From: Lewinella sp041392765
GTDB lineage: Bacteria > Bacteroidota > Bacteroidia > Chitinophagales > Saprospiraceae
Assembly: GCA_041392765.1 (NCBI GenBank)
Contig: JAWKLL010000019.1
Coordinates: 1-64,000, forward strand
Length of the DNA: 64,000 nucleotides
Direction of reading: 5' to 3'
A program made the position numbers and the translations under genes. This document shows positions 46,463 through 57,920 of the stretch, piece by piece (positions within the stretch are counted from its first letter, which is position 1; every line of letters begins with the position of its first letter). The notes below the pieces were generated by a model that had not been told where the DNA came from, made no database searches, and was given only the letters and a program-made list of their open reading frames with translations.

Positions 46463-46557
46463 GGGGATTCGTAGGCGTAATCGCGATAAAAAAACGATTG
46501 CCAGTTAACGGACAACTCGAAGCTGTCCGTTAACTACGGTCAACGCTTACAAATCCC
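46463..46557 (+). repeat. GATTCGTAGGCGTAATCGCG element, copy 3
   Basis: Starts GGGGATTCGTAGGCGTAATC and ends GCTTACAAATCCC, with imperfect terminal inverted repeats. The internal hairpin is GTTAACGGACA / TGTCCGTTAAC around ACTCGAAGC. It is preceded by ACGAAAGCCGC like copy 1. It lies between the protease start and the end of pfk 2. Confidence 0.65.
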
Positions 46558-46581
46558 TTTGTAGGATAAAGAGATAATATT

Positions 46582-47672
46582 TCAATCTCCAAAGGAGATG
46601 CCGATCTGTCGGGCTACATTCACCAAAGCGTGGTCTTGGGTGACATTTTTATTGGAAGCTACCGCCTCGGTGAGCGGTACACTTTCGAAGAGGTTGTTGC
46701 GGTAAGTCACCATTTGGCCAAAAGCACCCTGCTCGATGAGTTCAAATGCTTTTACGCCCATAGCAGTAGCCAAGATACGGTCGAACGCCATAGGCGTACC
46801 CCTCTTTGGGTATGCCCTAGCACGGTGGTGCGTATCTGTGCTTGGCAGCCTAATGCTTCCAATTCATGCCGTAGCTGGTTGCAAACGCCTCCCAATTTGA
46901 TATGTGGGTCGCCTAAGTCTTTGGCTGCTTCCCCAAAAACGGTACCTCCTTTGGCCATCGCACCTTCCGCCATGACGATATTCAGAAAGCCACGACCCTT
47001 ATCGTAACGTTTTTCAATGATTTTATTGATTTTTACCGGGTCATAAGGGATTTCAGGTATCAGGCATACCTCTGCGCCTCCTGCGATAGCGGTATGCAGG
47101 GCAATCCACCCGGCATCTCGCCCCATTACCTCCATGATGATGACGCGGTGATGGCTTTCTGCCGTAGTCACGAGTTTGTCGAAGCTGTCGGTAGCAATTT
47201 GCACAGCTGTGGTAAACCCAAAAGTATAATCCGTAGCACCTAAATCGTTGTCGATGGTTTTAGGCACGCCTATGATGGGGCATCCGTGCTCAAATAGCCG
47301 CTGAGAAATGCGCTGGCTGCCATCGCCACCGATGTTCACTACGGCATCAAAGCCCAAATGTTTTAGTTTGGCCACCAATTCCGGCTCGATCCATCCGTAC
47401 GATAGTACCGTCATCCTGCGGGACAGGGTAATCAACGGGGTTGCCCTTGTTGGTAGTTTTAATGATAGTACCCCCTTTTACGTGGATACCTCCCACCTTC
47501 TTGGGGTGAGTTTCACCAATTCAACAGGGCTGCTCATCAGGCCATTGAAGGCTTCCATACTGCCCCAAACCTCCCAACCTCCGTTGGTTTTTGCTGCTTT
47601 CACTATGCCTCGAATGACGGCATTCAAGCCAGGGCAATCACCGCCCCCAGTGGCAACTAAAATCTTTTTCAT
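46582..47672 (-). CDS. 6-phosphofructokinase 2 (GGGDCPGLNA type), frame-broken
   Basis: Second phosphofructokinase of the window. The start at 47672 gives MKKILVATGGGDCPGLNAVI, the form typical of group III / mixed-substrate enzymes rather than the TSGGDAPGMNA form of pfkA1. The middle frame (about 47435-46800) has VVNIGGDGSQRISQRLFEHG and IIGVPKTIDNDLGATDYTFG with EVMGRDAGWIALH. The last frame starts MAFDRILATAMGVKAFELIE. The Gly after GGD favours ATP over pyrophosphate, while the Lys in VPKTIDND is the residue common in PPi-type enzymes, so the phosphoryl donor is uncertain. Breaks lie near 47490, 47430 and 46795. About 360 aa. Confidence 0.88.
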
Positions 47673-47695
47673 TGTTTTATTTTGGAGTTATTACT

Positions 47696-47757
47696 AGACT
47701 TTGGACATAGCCAATTTTCCAGAAATATATTTCTGTGCTCGTCGGTGTCCAAAGTCT
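47696..47757. repeat. Nested inverted repeat upstream of pfk 2
   Basis: Outer perfect 12-bp arms AGACTTTGGACA (47696) and TGTCCAAAGTCT (47746) enclose a perfect 16-bp palindrome, CAGAAATATATTTCTG (47720-47735). It lies 24 bp before the pfk 2 start, in the position of its 5' leader. Confidence 0.7.
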
Positions 47758-47898
47758 AATTAATCAAGCAACCAGCGACAAAAGTACTTTTTTTTAAATA
47801 GTTGTGATGCAAAAGTACTTTAAGACGGGAAAAACAAACTGTACAACTTTTGATGCTGAAAAATTTTCTAAACAATCGTATAACTAAAGACCTTTTAG

Positions 47899-47924
47899 AA
47901 AAAATTGAACAGTATATTTCCGTC
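47899..47924. repeat. Half copy of the inverted repeat at 1825
   Basis: AAAAAATTGAACAG followed by TATATTTCCGTC: 24 of 26 bases match the complement of the left arm of the 1825-1890 repeat. It continues into CAGACTACT, compared with CAAATTACT at the other borders. Confidence 0.6.
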
Positions 47925-48012
47925 AGACTACTCACAGAATACGGGGAGCAGGATGTTTTATCCCATCATTCCGCGAATACATCACAGTTATTGAAAAAAT
48001 AACCTATATATT

Positions 48013-48043
48013 TTGTTTAGGCATACAGGTATTGCTATCTTTA
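48013..48043 (+). promoter_or_regulatory. Promoter candidate of the giant T9SS gene
   Basis: TTG at 48013-48015, then 20 bp, then TATCTTTA at 48036-48043. This fits the Bacteroidota -33/-7 pattern (TTG, TAnnTTTG) except for the last base. 45 bp before the ATG. Confidence 0.45.
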
Positions 48044-48088
48044 CCCCTGTATTTGTTTACACGACCTTAATAATAAAACTGTAATCTC

Positions 48089-51000
48089 ATGAGGACAGAC
48101 TTCTACTCCTGTCGAAGCAGCTATTTCAATTTGCTGCTTTTTCCCCTTCTTCTGTTGGGCATGGTGTTGGTGCTTCCATCTGCTTTGGATGCGCAAACAA
48201 CCATTACCCAGTGGACTTTCAACCGAGTTGATGGCAGCGTTCCCGGTGGCGGTAATGCCCCTTCGCCTGCTGTTGGATCCGGCATCTCCAGCCTCGTTGG
48301 AGGTGTGATGACTGGTACTACTTCGGATGCTAATAACCCTGCTCCTGGATCATCAGATCCTTTGGTGGGCGTTGATGACCGTACATGGCAGATGCCTCAC
48401 ACCGCTGGAGGGAGTTTTCCTGCTCAGGGTACAGCCGATAAAACGGCGGGTGTGCAATTCAGCGCCAGCACGGTAGGGTACGAAAATATCATCGTACAGT
48501 GGGATGCCCGTGCGTTGAATACGGGGGCATCTCGTTATGCCCAGTTCCAGTATTCAACGGATGGTACTAATTTCGTTGATTTCGGCCCGGTAATTGATAA
48601 TACCCATGAGTGGCAGAACGAAATTCAAAGAGACCTTAGTGCTGAAACAGGCGTAAACAACAACCCCAATTTTGCCTTCCGCATTGTGGCTACGTTTGCT
48701 CCTTCTACTAGCGAATATGAACCTGTAGCTCCTGCTGCAGCTTATGATCCTGCACTTACCGCTGCTTGGCGCTTTGATATGGTGACGGTGTTAGGTGCTG
48801 AACCTAGTACCTCTTTTTGCGGTGAGGGGATTAGGTTTGCATTATGGGAAATGGGGACTGCTGTGGCAACTTCCAATAGTATAACTGATGTAACTACTTC
48901 AGACATATCTCATGGCAACAACAATGGTACCACAACTTTGATTTCTACCGCATCGGATTCTAACTACCCTGGTGCATCCGGCGAACCCAACGCGGCAGCT
49001 GCGGCTTTCACAGGTTCCTTCAATACGGCTACTAGTACTTACTTTGAGGTGACGATTACCCCCGGGGCATCGTCTGCTTTTCATTTAGAAGAGATTAGCT
49101 TTGGTACACGTTCTACTAGTACGGGGCCACAAGCCTATACGATTCGTACCAGCTTGGACGGCTTTACTGCTGATGTGGCAACAGGCGTATTGTCAAACAA
49201 TAGCGTTTGGACATTCGTGACGAGTGATGGCTTATCTGTTTCTGGCGGAGCTGGTCAGGTTGTTACTATCCGCATTTACGGGCATGATGGAACAGGAAGT
49301 CCTACTTCTGGCACAGCCAATTGGAGAATCGATGATCTCAATATTGTAGGATGTACTTTTGTGCCTGAGTGCCTTCTAACTGATGCCGGCCTCACCGATG
49401 TTGCTTGTAATGATAACAGCACACCATTAAGCGGTGCAGATGATTTTATTCAGTTTATCACAGATCCTCAAGGAACGGGTATTGGTGCTAATTATAATGT
49501 ATATGTAAATGGCACTTTGTTAGGATTTGATGATTACGGTTCATTCTCTTTATGGTCTTTGGCGGATGGTTCTGCTTTAAGTGGAGACTTTACTGTAACT
49601 ATTGAGGATCAAAACAACACTTCTTGCCGATTGGAGATACCAGTTACGAATCCAGGAGCTTGTTCTTTGGACGATCTTTGCTCGCCTGATACGACCCCTC
49701 CTACTGTTACGCCTACGTTGCCTAACTTATCACTTTCTTGTGCTGAATTAATCCCTGATCCCGATATATCGTTAATTGCAGATGCAACGGACAATTGTCC
49801 TGCTTGTGTAGAATTGGTGTGGATCAATGAATTCCACTATGATGATGATGGTGCCGACATGAATGAGTTTGTGGAAGTAGCGGGTGTAGCTGGTACCGAT
49901 TTATCCTCTTATTCACTCGAATTTTACAATGGTTCTAGTGCAAACGCAGCCACACTTTTCGCTACTGTTCCATTGTCTGGTATAATTGCCGACCAAAGTA
50001 ATGGTTTTGGTACGGCGTTTGTTCTTGTTCCGGGGTTAATGAATGGCCCACGCGACGCAATGGCTTTGGTAAAAGGAACAACGGTTATTGAATTCCTTAG
50101 CTACGAAGGTGTTTGCACCGCTTCAGAAGGAAGTGCTGCTGGTATGACATCCACCGATGTAGGCGTTTCTGAACAAGGTGTAATGGAAGGCTTGTCGTTA
50201 CAACTCAAAGGCACGGGTAATAAATCTTCTGATTTCGTATGGTCAGCGGCTAGTGCTGAATCACCAGGCGGTATTAATGCAGATCAGACCATGACTCCTT
50301 GCAGTAATGTTTTAGTTACCTTCCTTGGGGATGTGGTGAATACTGATGGTACGATCACTCGTACTTATCAAGTTGAGGATGCTGCTGGCAATTCGACACC
50401 TGTGACTCAGCATATTGAAATTGATGAGTGCGTGTTCAATTTGACCATTACGGATCCATGCTCTTGTGAAAATAGTACAAAAGTGGTGCATTATGATGCT
50501 TCTACTAACGCTTATTCCGTTACAACTGCTGGTGTTTTCGAGGAAACTGTTACCGTTTCTGACGATGACACTCCTTTACCCGAAGGACTCGATATCAGGG
50601 TTGTTTCAGCAACGGGTGCTATAGGTGTCGCTGTAGGAACACCGCTGGTTTTTAACGCTACTGATGGTACTTATGAACTGTCTTTTACCCACGAAGATAA
50701 CGTTGGGTATTCCATGGTAATTGATTTATTCGAAGGCGGTGCACCAACGGGTTTGAACCTAATGGAAAGTAACAAGTGTGCGTTCCCTAATGCTACTTTT
50801 GACCCAATTTTTGATGAAACATACTGCGTCGAAGAAGGGGTGGTGGTTAATTTAGGAGCGGCTTCTACGGATCCGGTTGCAGGCACACCCACCATATATA
50901 TAGACGGTGTTGTCAATAACGTACTTGATCCGGCTACCCTTCCCTTTGGAAGCCATCCAATACTGCTTAACTACGTGGGTGGCAACAATGGTGATGTTTC

Positions 51001-54000
51001 ACCTGACGGTGGAGTCACTGCTGCATTCCCTGGTTGTACTACCAATGTTGAAGCTACTGTTGTGACGGGTGAAATTGAACCCGCCTGCATTGCCAATGTA
51101 AACGTAACCTTAGGCGCGGGATGTTCAGCCACGGTGACCCCCTCCATGGTGATGACTGGCGGCTACGCTTGTGCCGACGAGGTCATCATCAGCATTAACG
51201 GAGTTGTCGGAGACAACACAGTAGATGGCTGCGGTACTTATGAATATATGGCGGTATTGATGGTAGCTGGTGAGGAAGCCTACACCTGCTGGGGCAACAT
51301 CCGCGCCGAAGACAAGACTGCTCCCACGCTGACGTGCCCTGCGGATACATCCAGCGTAGAGGTGAATAATACCACATACGACCTGCTGTGCACGGATATT
51401 CCGCACGTTCTTTTCGGCGGCACGGTTTCTTACGTTGTGAATGCCGATGGAACGCCTAATGCTGGTGAGACTATCTTATTGAACGGCTGGTCATCAACAC
51501 AGTACAATGCCTTTTTGGCAAAGATTCGCCTGACGGGTATGCCAGTGGTGCGCGACAATTGTGGTTTGGTGTTAGTAACATTCTCTGATGAACTGACAAC
51601 TTCTGAATGTGAGGATGACGTTATTACGCGTACCTTCAATGTGTCTGACCACTATGAAAGCTGCGAAGGGTTCGGCCCTGTGATGTCGGCAGCGCCTTGT
51701 AGCCAAGAGATACGCTTCCGCAAGTTGACGAAAGATGATGTGACATTCCCAGCGGATGAAACGGTAGCTTGCGACGATCAAGCTGCTTACGAAGCGGCGA
51801 TTGCTGCTTGGCCTTACGTGTCGACGGCGTTTGGTACCGCGGAGGTTGACCCCGCCTTGTGTAATCTGGGCGTATCAGTAGTAGCTGACCCAGTGGTTCA
51901 AGTGTGTGACGGTACTCGCAAGGAGCGCCGCACTTGGCAGTTGTTGGATTGGTGTCATGCTGATGGCGACTCTACACATATCCAGTTGGTGAAGGTAGTG
52001 GACGAAACAGGTCCTGTTATCGGAGGTGTAGCTGATGTGAATGTATCCACATCACCATTTAGTTGCGAAGCAAACTATCAAATACCGGTACCTACGATCA
52101 CCGATGTTTGTTCATCTGCACAGCCTGTATCTTTCGAGATATTTGCAGGAGGAACAACTTCTTTCCAGTTTGGTACTTACGTATGGCACAGTGCATCCAG
52201 CACATGGCGTGCAGAGCCAGCAATGGTACAACTCCCGATTGGTGAGCACACGATCGAATACTGCGCTATTGACGATTGTGGCAACACTACGTGCGTAACT
52301 TATGATTTGGTAGTACGCGATTTGATTTCACCTACCGCGTCTTGTGATGACCAGTTGAACGTAACGATCAACAGTGGCGACTTCTTGAATGGGGTGAATG
52401 GTCAAGCACGTATCTACGCTACGGATGTAAACGAAGGTTCTAACGACAACTGTACAGATGTGACGTTGCGCGTACGCCGCAACAAGAACAACTGTGGCAA
52501 TAGCAGTGCTTACGGAGCATGGGGCGAATTCATTGACTTCAACTGCTGCGATGTAGGCAAAGAAATCACCATTGAGTTGGAGGTAAGTGACATGAACGAA
52601 GTGCCCAATAGAAATACTTGTTGGTTGGTGGTGACCCCCGAAGACAAGCGCAACCCTGTATGCGAAGACCTTCCATCTGTGGAAGTGCTGTGCAATGAGT
52701 TGCCATTGGATTTCCCCGGGGATATTGCGGATGCTTATGCAGCCGACCCAGCGGGCATGGAAGCGATGTTCAACGATGTATTCAATGGTGGCAATGACCC
52801 CGTTGGCTACGATAACTGCTGGCCGGTAGAAGTTGAGTACCGCACTCCAGACTTCAACATCAACGAATGTGGTTGGGGTTCAATTGTTCGTGAGTTCCGC
52901 GTAGTGGAAACTCGCACAGGAGCAGCAGGCACAACCGAAGAGTTGAGGTCAAGCTGGTGTGATCAGGTAATCACGATCATCGAAAACCACGACTTTGTAA
53001 TTGACTTCCCAGAAGATACGGATGCAGTGTGTGGCGAGCCCAACCCTGCGACGATCTCTATGACCTCTACTGCTTGTGACATCATGACGGTGAATATAAG
53101 CGAGCCAGTAGAATACCTTTCCGGTAACGACGCATGCAAGAAGTTTGCCGTTACTTATGATGTAATCAACTGGTGTTTGTGGGATGGAGAGTACGAAGGA
53201 TATGTAGTTCCTCGTATGACGGAAGTAGATGGTCAGTTGGCAGCGGATCGTGCCGTAGAAGGTAACGAGCGCCCAGTGATCCGTTATAGCACAGCAAGTG
53301 GTTTGTGCATCGACCGCGACCATACGGATCGTGACGGTGATTCAGACTTGCCGAACTGCGATTCACCGACATTGCCGAACTATGGCCGTTACATCTACAC
53401 CCAGTTCTACAAGGTGATAGACAACGATGCCCCTGTTGTGACCGTACCTGCATACGGAGTAGAAGCGTGTGGCAACCGCGATTTGCCAGCAGGTGTATTC
53501 ACAGACATCTACGGTAGCTGCGACGCATTAGTAACTATTCCATTCACGGTAGTGGACGAGTGCGCTGACATCCCATTCGATTTCAACCTTGGCGACATCG
53601 AGTTGCTGTCTGCTCGTGTATATGGAGCAGAAGGAAACTGGGTAGTTGATACAGAAGGCGACCGTCAGTTGAAGCATGTTGACTTGGCTGCATGGGCAGG
53701 AACGCCTACATCTGTGACGTTGACACCAACAGGTAACGGAGGTTATACGTTCTCAGGTACGTACGCGATCATCCCATCCGCAGCGGGAGATAACTTGTTC
53801 TACGCATTGGAAGTAGTATTCCAAGATGGATGTGGCAACATAACAAGCGAGATCATGGAATTCCAAGTAATCGATTGCAAAGGGCCAGCACCTGTTTGTA
53901 TCAACGGTTTGACCGTGACATTGATGCCATTACCAGACGGCACAGATGCTGACGGCGACGGTGAAGATGATGCTTGTGCGATGGCAATTTGGGCATCAGA

Positions 54001-55493
54001 CTTTGAAGGATCCCCCATTTCTGACTGTACTGGTCAGGGACCAGATGAGTTCTTGGGCAACCCACGCGTTACGAAGTATGCGATCTACCGCGCAGAGGAA
54101 GTAGAAGCCGTAGGTGTAGAAAACTTCGTACCAAGCACAGATGACACTGGACTGGTGCTGACTGACAGTGATGAGCCTACAACTGTTGTTTACGTTTACG
54201 CCTTCGACGAAGAAGGTAACTACGACTACTGTGAAACCTATGTATTGGTACAGCCTGGAACTTGCGGTAGCCCAACTGGTGCTATGTTAGCAGGTGTTAT
54301 TACTACCGAAGGAAATGAAAACATCGAAGGTGTTGAAGTAAACGTAAGTGGTACGGCCTCTATGAGCTACACTACTAACGGAGACGGATCATTCAGCTTC
54401 ACGCTGCCATTGGGTGGTGACTACTCTGTGGCTCCTTACTTGAACAGCGGTTTCTTGAACGGTGTTTCTACTTTTGACCTTGTATTGATGAGCAAGCACA
54501 TCTTGGGTGTTCAGCCATTGAATAGCCCATACAAGATGATTGCAGCTGACGTGAACAACTCAGAAACGATCACTACATTGGATATGATCCAGTTGCGTAA
54601 GTTGATCTTGAACATCGAAACTGAGTTCAATAACAACACAAGCTGGAGATTCATTCCTACTGCTTACAGCTTCCCTGTACCATCTAACCCATGGTTCACT
54701 GGAGGAGTTCCCTGAATTGCTGAGTGTAAACAACCTAGTAGGAACGCTTTCTGGTCAGGATTTCGTAGGTGTGAAGATAGGTGACGTAAACGGCAGCGCA
54801 CAGGCAAACGCACTGAGCGGTGACGACCGTACCTTGAACGGCCAGTTCAACTTCAACGTAGCGAACGAAAGCCTGAAAGCAGGAAACGTTTACACGGTAT
54901 CCTTTACAGGAACAGAGATGGCATCTGTAGAAGGCTTCCAAGGCACTTTGGTACTGAATGGCGCTGAGTTGGTTGACATCGAGTACGGTGTAGCCACGGC
55001 TGAGAACTTCGGTACACGTTTCGCTGGTGAAGGCATGATTACTACTTCATGGAATGGCAAAGCCACTGCTGAGGACGTACTGTTTAGCTTGGTCATCCGT
55101 GCAACGGAGGACAAGGAGTTGAGCGAAGTAGTGAAAGTGGGCAGCCGCTATACGACAGCGGAAGCTTATGGCAATGGCAACACCATGAACGTAGGTATCA
55201 ACTTCTCTACGGGTGAAGTAGTAGCTGCTGGTTTCGAGGTTTACCAGAACACTCCCAACCCATTCAAAGCTGAAACTTTGATTGGCTTCAACCTACCAGT
55301 TGACGCGGAAGCAACCGTGACAATCACGGACGCTAGCGGTCGTGTACTGACAGTATTGCGTGGCGACTACGCTGCGGGTTACAACACCATCAACGTGACC
55401 AAGGACATGATCCAGGGAGCAACAGGTGTGTTGAGCTACACCGTGACAGCTGGTGAATACACGGCTACCAAGACCATGGTGGTAGTGAAGTAA
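48089..55493 (+). CDS. Giant secreted protein with lamin-tail, dockerin/cohesin-like and T9SS domains
   Basis: About 2,467 aa. A signal peptide (FNLLLFPLLLLGMVLVLPS, cleavage near DAQ) is followed by Gly/Thr/Ser-rich beta domains. A lamin-tail-like domain lies at residues about 573-730 (VWINEFHYDDDGADMNEFVE). Many Cys-containing Ig/HYR-like repeats follow (DKTAPTLTCPAD; RDLISPTASCDDQLN). A carboxypeptidase-regulatory-like domain lies at about 2067-2118, and a dockerin-like segment at 2128-2180 (FDLVLMSKHILGVQPL; AADVNNSETITTLDMIQLRK). One frame break at 54713 (CCC for CC) gives a false stop. The frame from 54717 continues with a second EF-hand-like VGVKIGDVNGSA, a cohesin-like domain and a T9SS signal (VYQNTPNPFKAETLIGFNLP). 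A cell-surface adhesin or matrix protein is inferred. Confidence 0.88.
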
Positions 55494-55503
55494 GATGAGA
55501 ACA

Positions 55504-55527
55504 AGTGATCGGGCGAGCCCGATCACT
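55504..55527. terminator. Perfect palindrome after the giant gene
   Basis: Arms AGTGATCGGGC and GCCCGATCACT around GA, starting 11 bp after the stop. A strong hairpin but without a clear T-tract, so terminator status is likely rather than certain. Confidence 0.55.
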
Positions 55528-55708
55528 AAGCAAGATAACGGGCATCGCTTCCTAAGCTGGAGGCGGTGCCTGTTTGGTTTTGTGTATTCGCAGTGCCCTA
55601 CTGTTGGAGGAAATGCAAGAAGCACCGCTAAACGCCCGCGCAAGCTGCCTGTAGGGAGCCGCCCGCAGGAAGGCTGCCCCTTGGGGCCGTCAGCCCGGAA
55701 GGGAGCGA

Positions 55709-55735
55709 CCCCGTATCGGTTCAACCGATACGGGG
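55709..55735. repeat. 27-bp inverted repeat
   Basis: CCCCGTATCGGTT and AACCGATACGGGG around a single C, in a GC-rich intergenic stretch (55600-55760) with the words GTCAGCCCGG and CCGCCCGCAGG. No gene lies in 55494-55881. Confidence 0.6.
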
Positions 55736-55824
55736 ATGCGCCCAAAAGAAGCGGCTTGATGTGCTTGGTATGCAATTAGGTGGCGTGCAATAAAAAATTA
55801 GCTGCTAACATATCGGTAACTGCC

Positions 55825-55832
55825 TATCTTTG
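55825..55832 (+). promoter_or_regulatory. Bacteroidota -7 promoter motif
   Basis: TATCTTTG, 50 bp before the U32 ATG. No TTG at the ideal -33 distance. Confidence 0.4.
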
Positions 55833-55881
55833 TGGCCAGAAAAACTGTATAGGGCGGCTATTATTGCCGTTGAATTGCCGA

Positions 55882-57742
55882 TGAAAAGAAAGATTGAGAT
55901 ACTGGCACCCGCCAAAAATCTGTACCAAGGTATGGCGGCTGTGAATGCCGGAGCAGATGCTGTGTACATGGGAGCACACCAGTTTGGGGCACGGTCGAAT
56001 GCTACCAACTCGGTGGAAGACATTGCGCAGATGGTGCGCTATGCACACCTTTTTAAGGCCAAGGTGCTGGTGACGATCAATACGATACTTTACGACAACG
56101 AGCTGTCGGCTTGCCGCAAGCTGATTCATGAGCTGTACGATGTGGGGGTGGATGCCATCATCATTCAGGATATGGCCATATTGGAAATGGACTTGCCGCC
56201 GATAGCGCTGCACGCGAGTACGCAGGCCAATAATCGGGATGCGGCACACGTCAAATTTTTGGCTGATGCGGGTATCAAGCGCGTGGTGCTGGCGCGGGAG
56301 TTGAACCTCGACCAAATCCGTGAAATACACCAAGCAACAGATGTGGAGTTGGAGTTTTTTGTCACGGGAGCGCTTTGTGTATCCTTTAGTGGCAACTGCT
56401 ACATGAGTGTAGCCAACGGGGAGCGGTCGGCGAACCGAGGGTCTTGTGCCCAAAATTGCCGCCTGCCTTACCAGTTGATTGATGGCAAAGGTGAAACACT
56501 CATCCATAATAGCCATTTGCTCTCTATCAAAGACCTCGACTTGAGCAACGAAGTGCCTAACTTAGTGGCGGCGGGGGTATCCTCATTCAAAATTGAGGGA
56601 CGACTCAAGGATATTGTTTATGTAAAAACAATACCTCCTACCTGCGCAAACGCTTGGACACTTTCTTGGAGGCCAATAGCGACCGCTATGAAAAGGCCTC
56701 TTCGGGGCGCACTTTCTATCAATTCGACCCCGAACTGGGGCGCAGCTTCAACCGAGGCTATACGGATTACTTCGTCAACCACCGCCGAGAAAAAATTGGT
56801 TCATGGGAAAGCCCTAAATCCAAGGGGCAGTATATTGGTAAGTTGCTGGAAATAAAAGCCAATGGCTACCGCATTGAAAACTTCGAATGTCTTAATAATG
56901 GCGATGGGCTGTACTTTTTGAATGAGCAAGGGGTAGGGATGGGACGTTGGTGAATATCATCGTGAACGATATAGTGGTGCCCAATGAGCTGAAAATGCTG
57001 CCCATAGGCACGGAGATTTACCGCAACCACGATGCCGAGTTCAACCGCATGCTGGAAAACGAACACAGCGCTGTGCGCAAAATCGGTGTGGTCATGCACT
57101 TGTCGGAAACGCCAGAAGGGTTTCAACTGCTCGTCACGGATGAGGATGGGCATGTGAGTACGGCGCTGTTGGAAACCACCAAAGAACGGGCTAAACATAC
57201 GGAAGGGCTGATGGAGAACATCGTCAAGAACCTATCGAAAACGGGGAACACACCGTTCGTAGCTGATGATGTGGTGGTTGAGTTTTCACAAGATTGGTTC
57301 TTGCCCAGCTCCAAGATCAACGAAATAAGGAGGCAGGCGTTGGAGGAACTCGTGGAGGTGCGCATCCGTGAGTACGAACGGGAGGAGATACCCGTGCAGA
57401 AAACCGATCACCCTTACCCAGTGCAGCAGTTGGATTTTACGTACAATGTGTCGAATAAGAAAGCGCGCGCCTTTTACCATCGCCATGGTGTGACGGATAT
57501 TGAAAAAGCCTTTGAATTGCAGTGGGATCCCGGCAAATCGCGTGTGATGGTGACAAAATATTGTGTTAAGTACGAATTGGGTAAATGCCCCGCTACCAGC
57601 GCAGCACCATGGGGGAAAAACTGGCCGAACCCTGACGCTAAAGCATGGTGAAGTGGAGTACAAACTGAAGTTCAATTGCAAGCCCTGCGAAATGGAAATA
57701 TGGGAGAAAGATGCTGAGCTGGTGATAGAGGAGGAGGATTGA
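55882..57742 (+). CDS. U32 peptidase-family protein (RlhA/collagenase-like), frame-broken
   Basis: The start at 55882 gives MKRKIEILAPAKNLYQGMAA, then GADAVYMGAHQFGARSNATN, the U32 TIM-barrel signature. The block FSGNCYMSVANGERSANRGS followed by CAQNCRLPY contains the conserved Cys cluster now linked to an Fe-S centre in tRNA/rRNA hydroxylases such as RlhA and TrhP. Frame breaks near 56630, 56945 and 57595 join RKRLDTFLEANSDRYEKASS, VNIIVNDIVVPNELKMLPIG and a C-terminal part, LKFNCKPCEMEIWEKDAELV, ending TGA 57740-57742. About 620 aa, the usual long U32 form. A role in RNA hydroxylation rather than proteolysis is inferred from the Cys pattern. Confidence 0.85.
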
Positions 57743-57801
57743 AGGGGGGCTGCAAATTTTCTTTACTATTCTTTTCTATCCGACAAACTACAAACTTATC
57801 G

Positions 57802-57810
57802 TACCTTTGC
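57802..57810 (+). promoter_or_regulatory. Promoter candidate of the suf operon
   Basis: TACCTTTGC, a full match to TAnnTTTGC, 111 bp before sufB. A TTG at -33 is not evident. Confidence 0.45.
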
Positions 57811-57876
57811 ACCCGCAAGGGCACGGTGAACAAAGTTTTTTAAACCTTTTTACCAGCCTTTGTATTAATGTTACGC

Positions 57877-57902
57877 AATTTAGATTAGATTCAGTCTAAA
57901 TT
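57877..57902. promoter_or_regulatory. Operator-like inverted repeat before sufB
   Basis: Arms AATTTAGA and TCTAAATT separated by 10 bp, 18 bp before the sufB ATG and downstream of the -7 motif. Position and symmetry suit a repressor responding to iron or Fe-S status. Confidence 0.5.
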
Positions 57903-57920
57903 TTAAAACCGTACTTACCG

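Larger units (their letters stand above)
47758..48088. other. Intergenic region between pfk 2 and the giant T9SS gene
   Basis: AT-rich, with no gene. It holds a half copy of the 1825 inverted repeat (47899-47924, listed separately) and a promoter candidate for the plus-strand gene (48013-48043). Confidence 0.45.

Noticed and set aside
54713..54720. Programmed frameshift at the end of the giant T9SS gene
   Set aside because: The site is a CCC run with no slippery heptamer or downstream structure, and similar one-base breaks affect unrelated genes all over the window.
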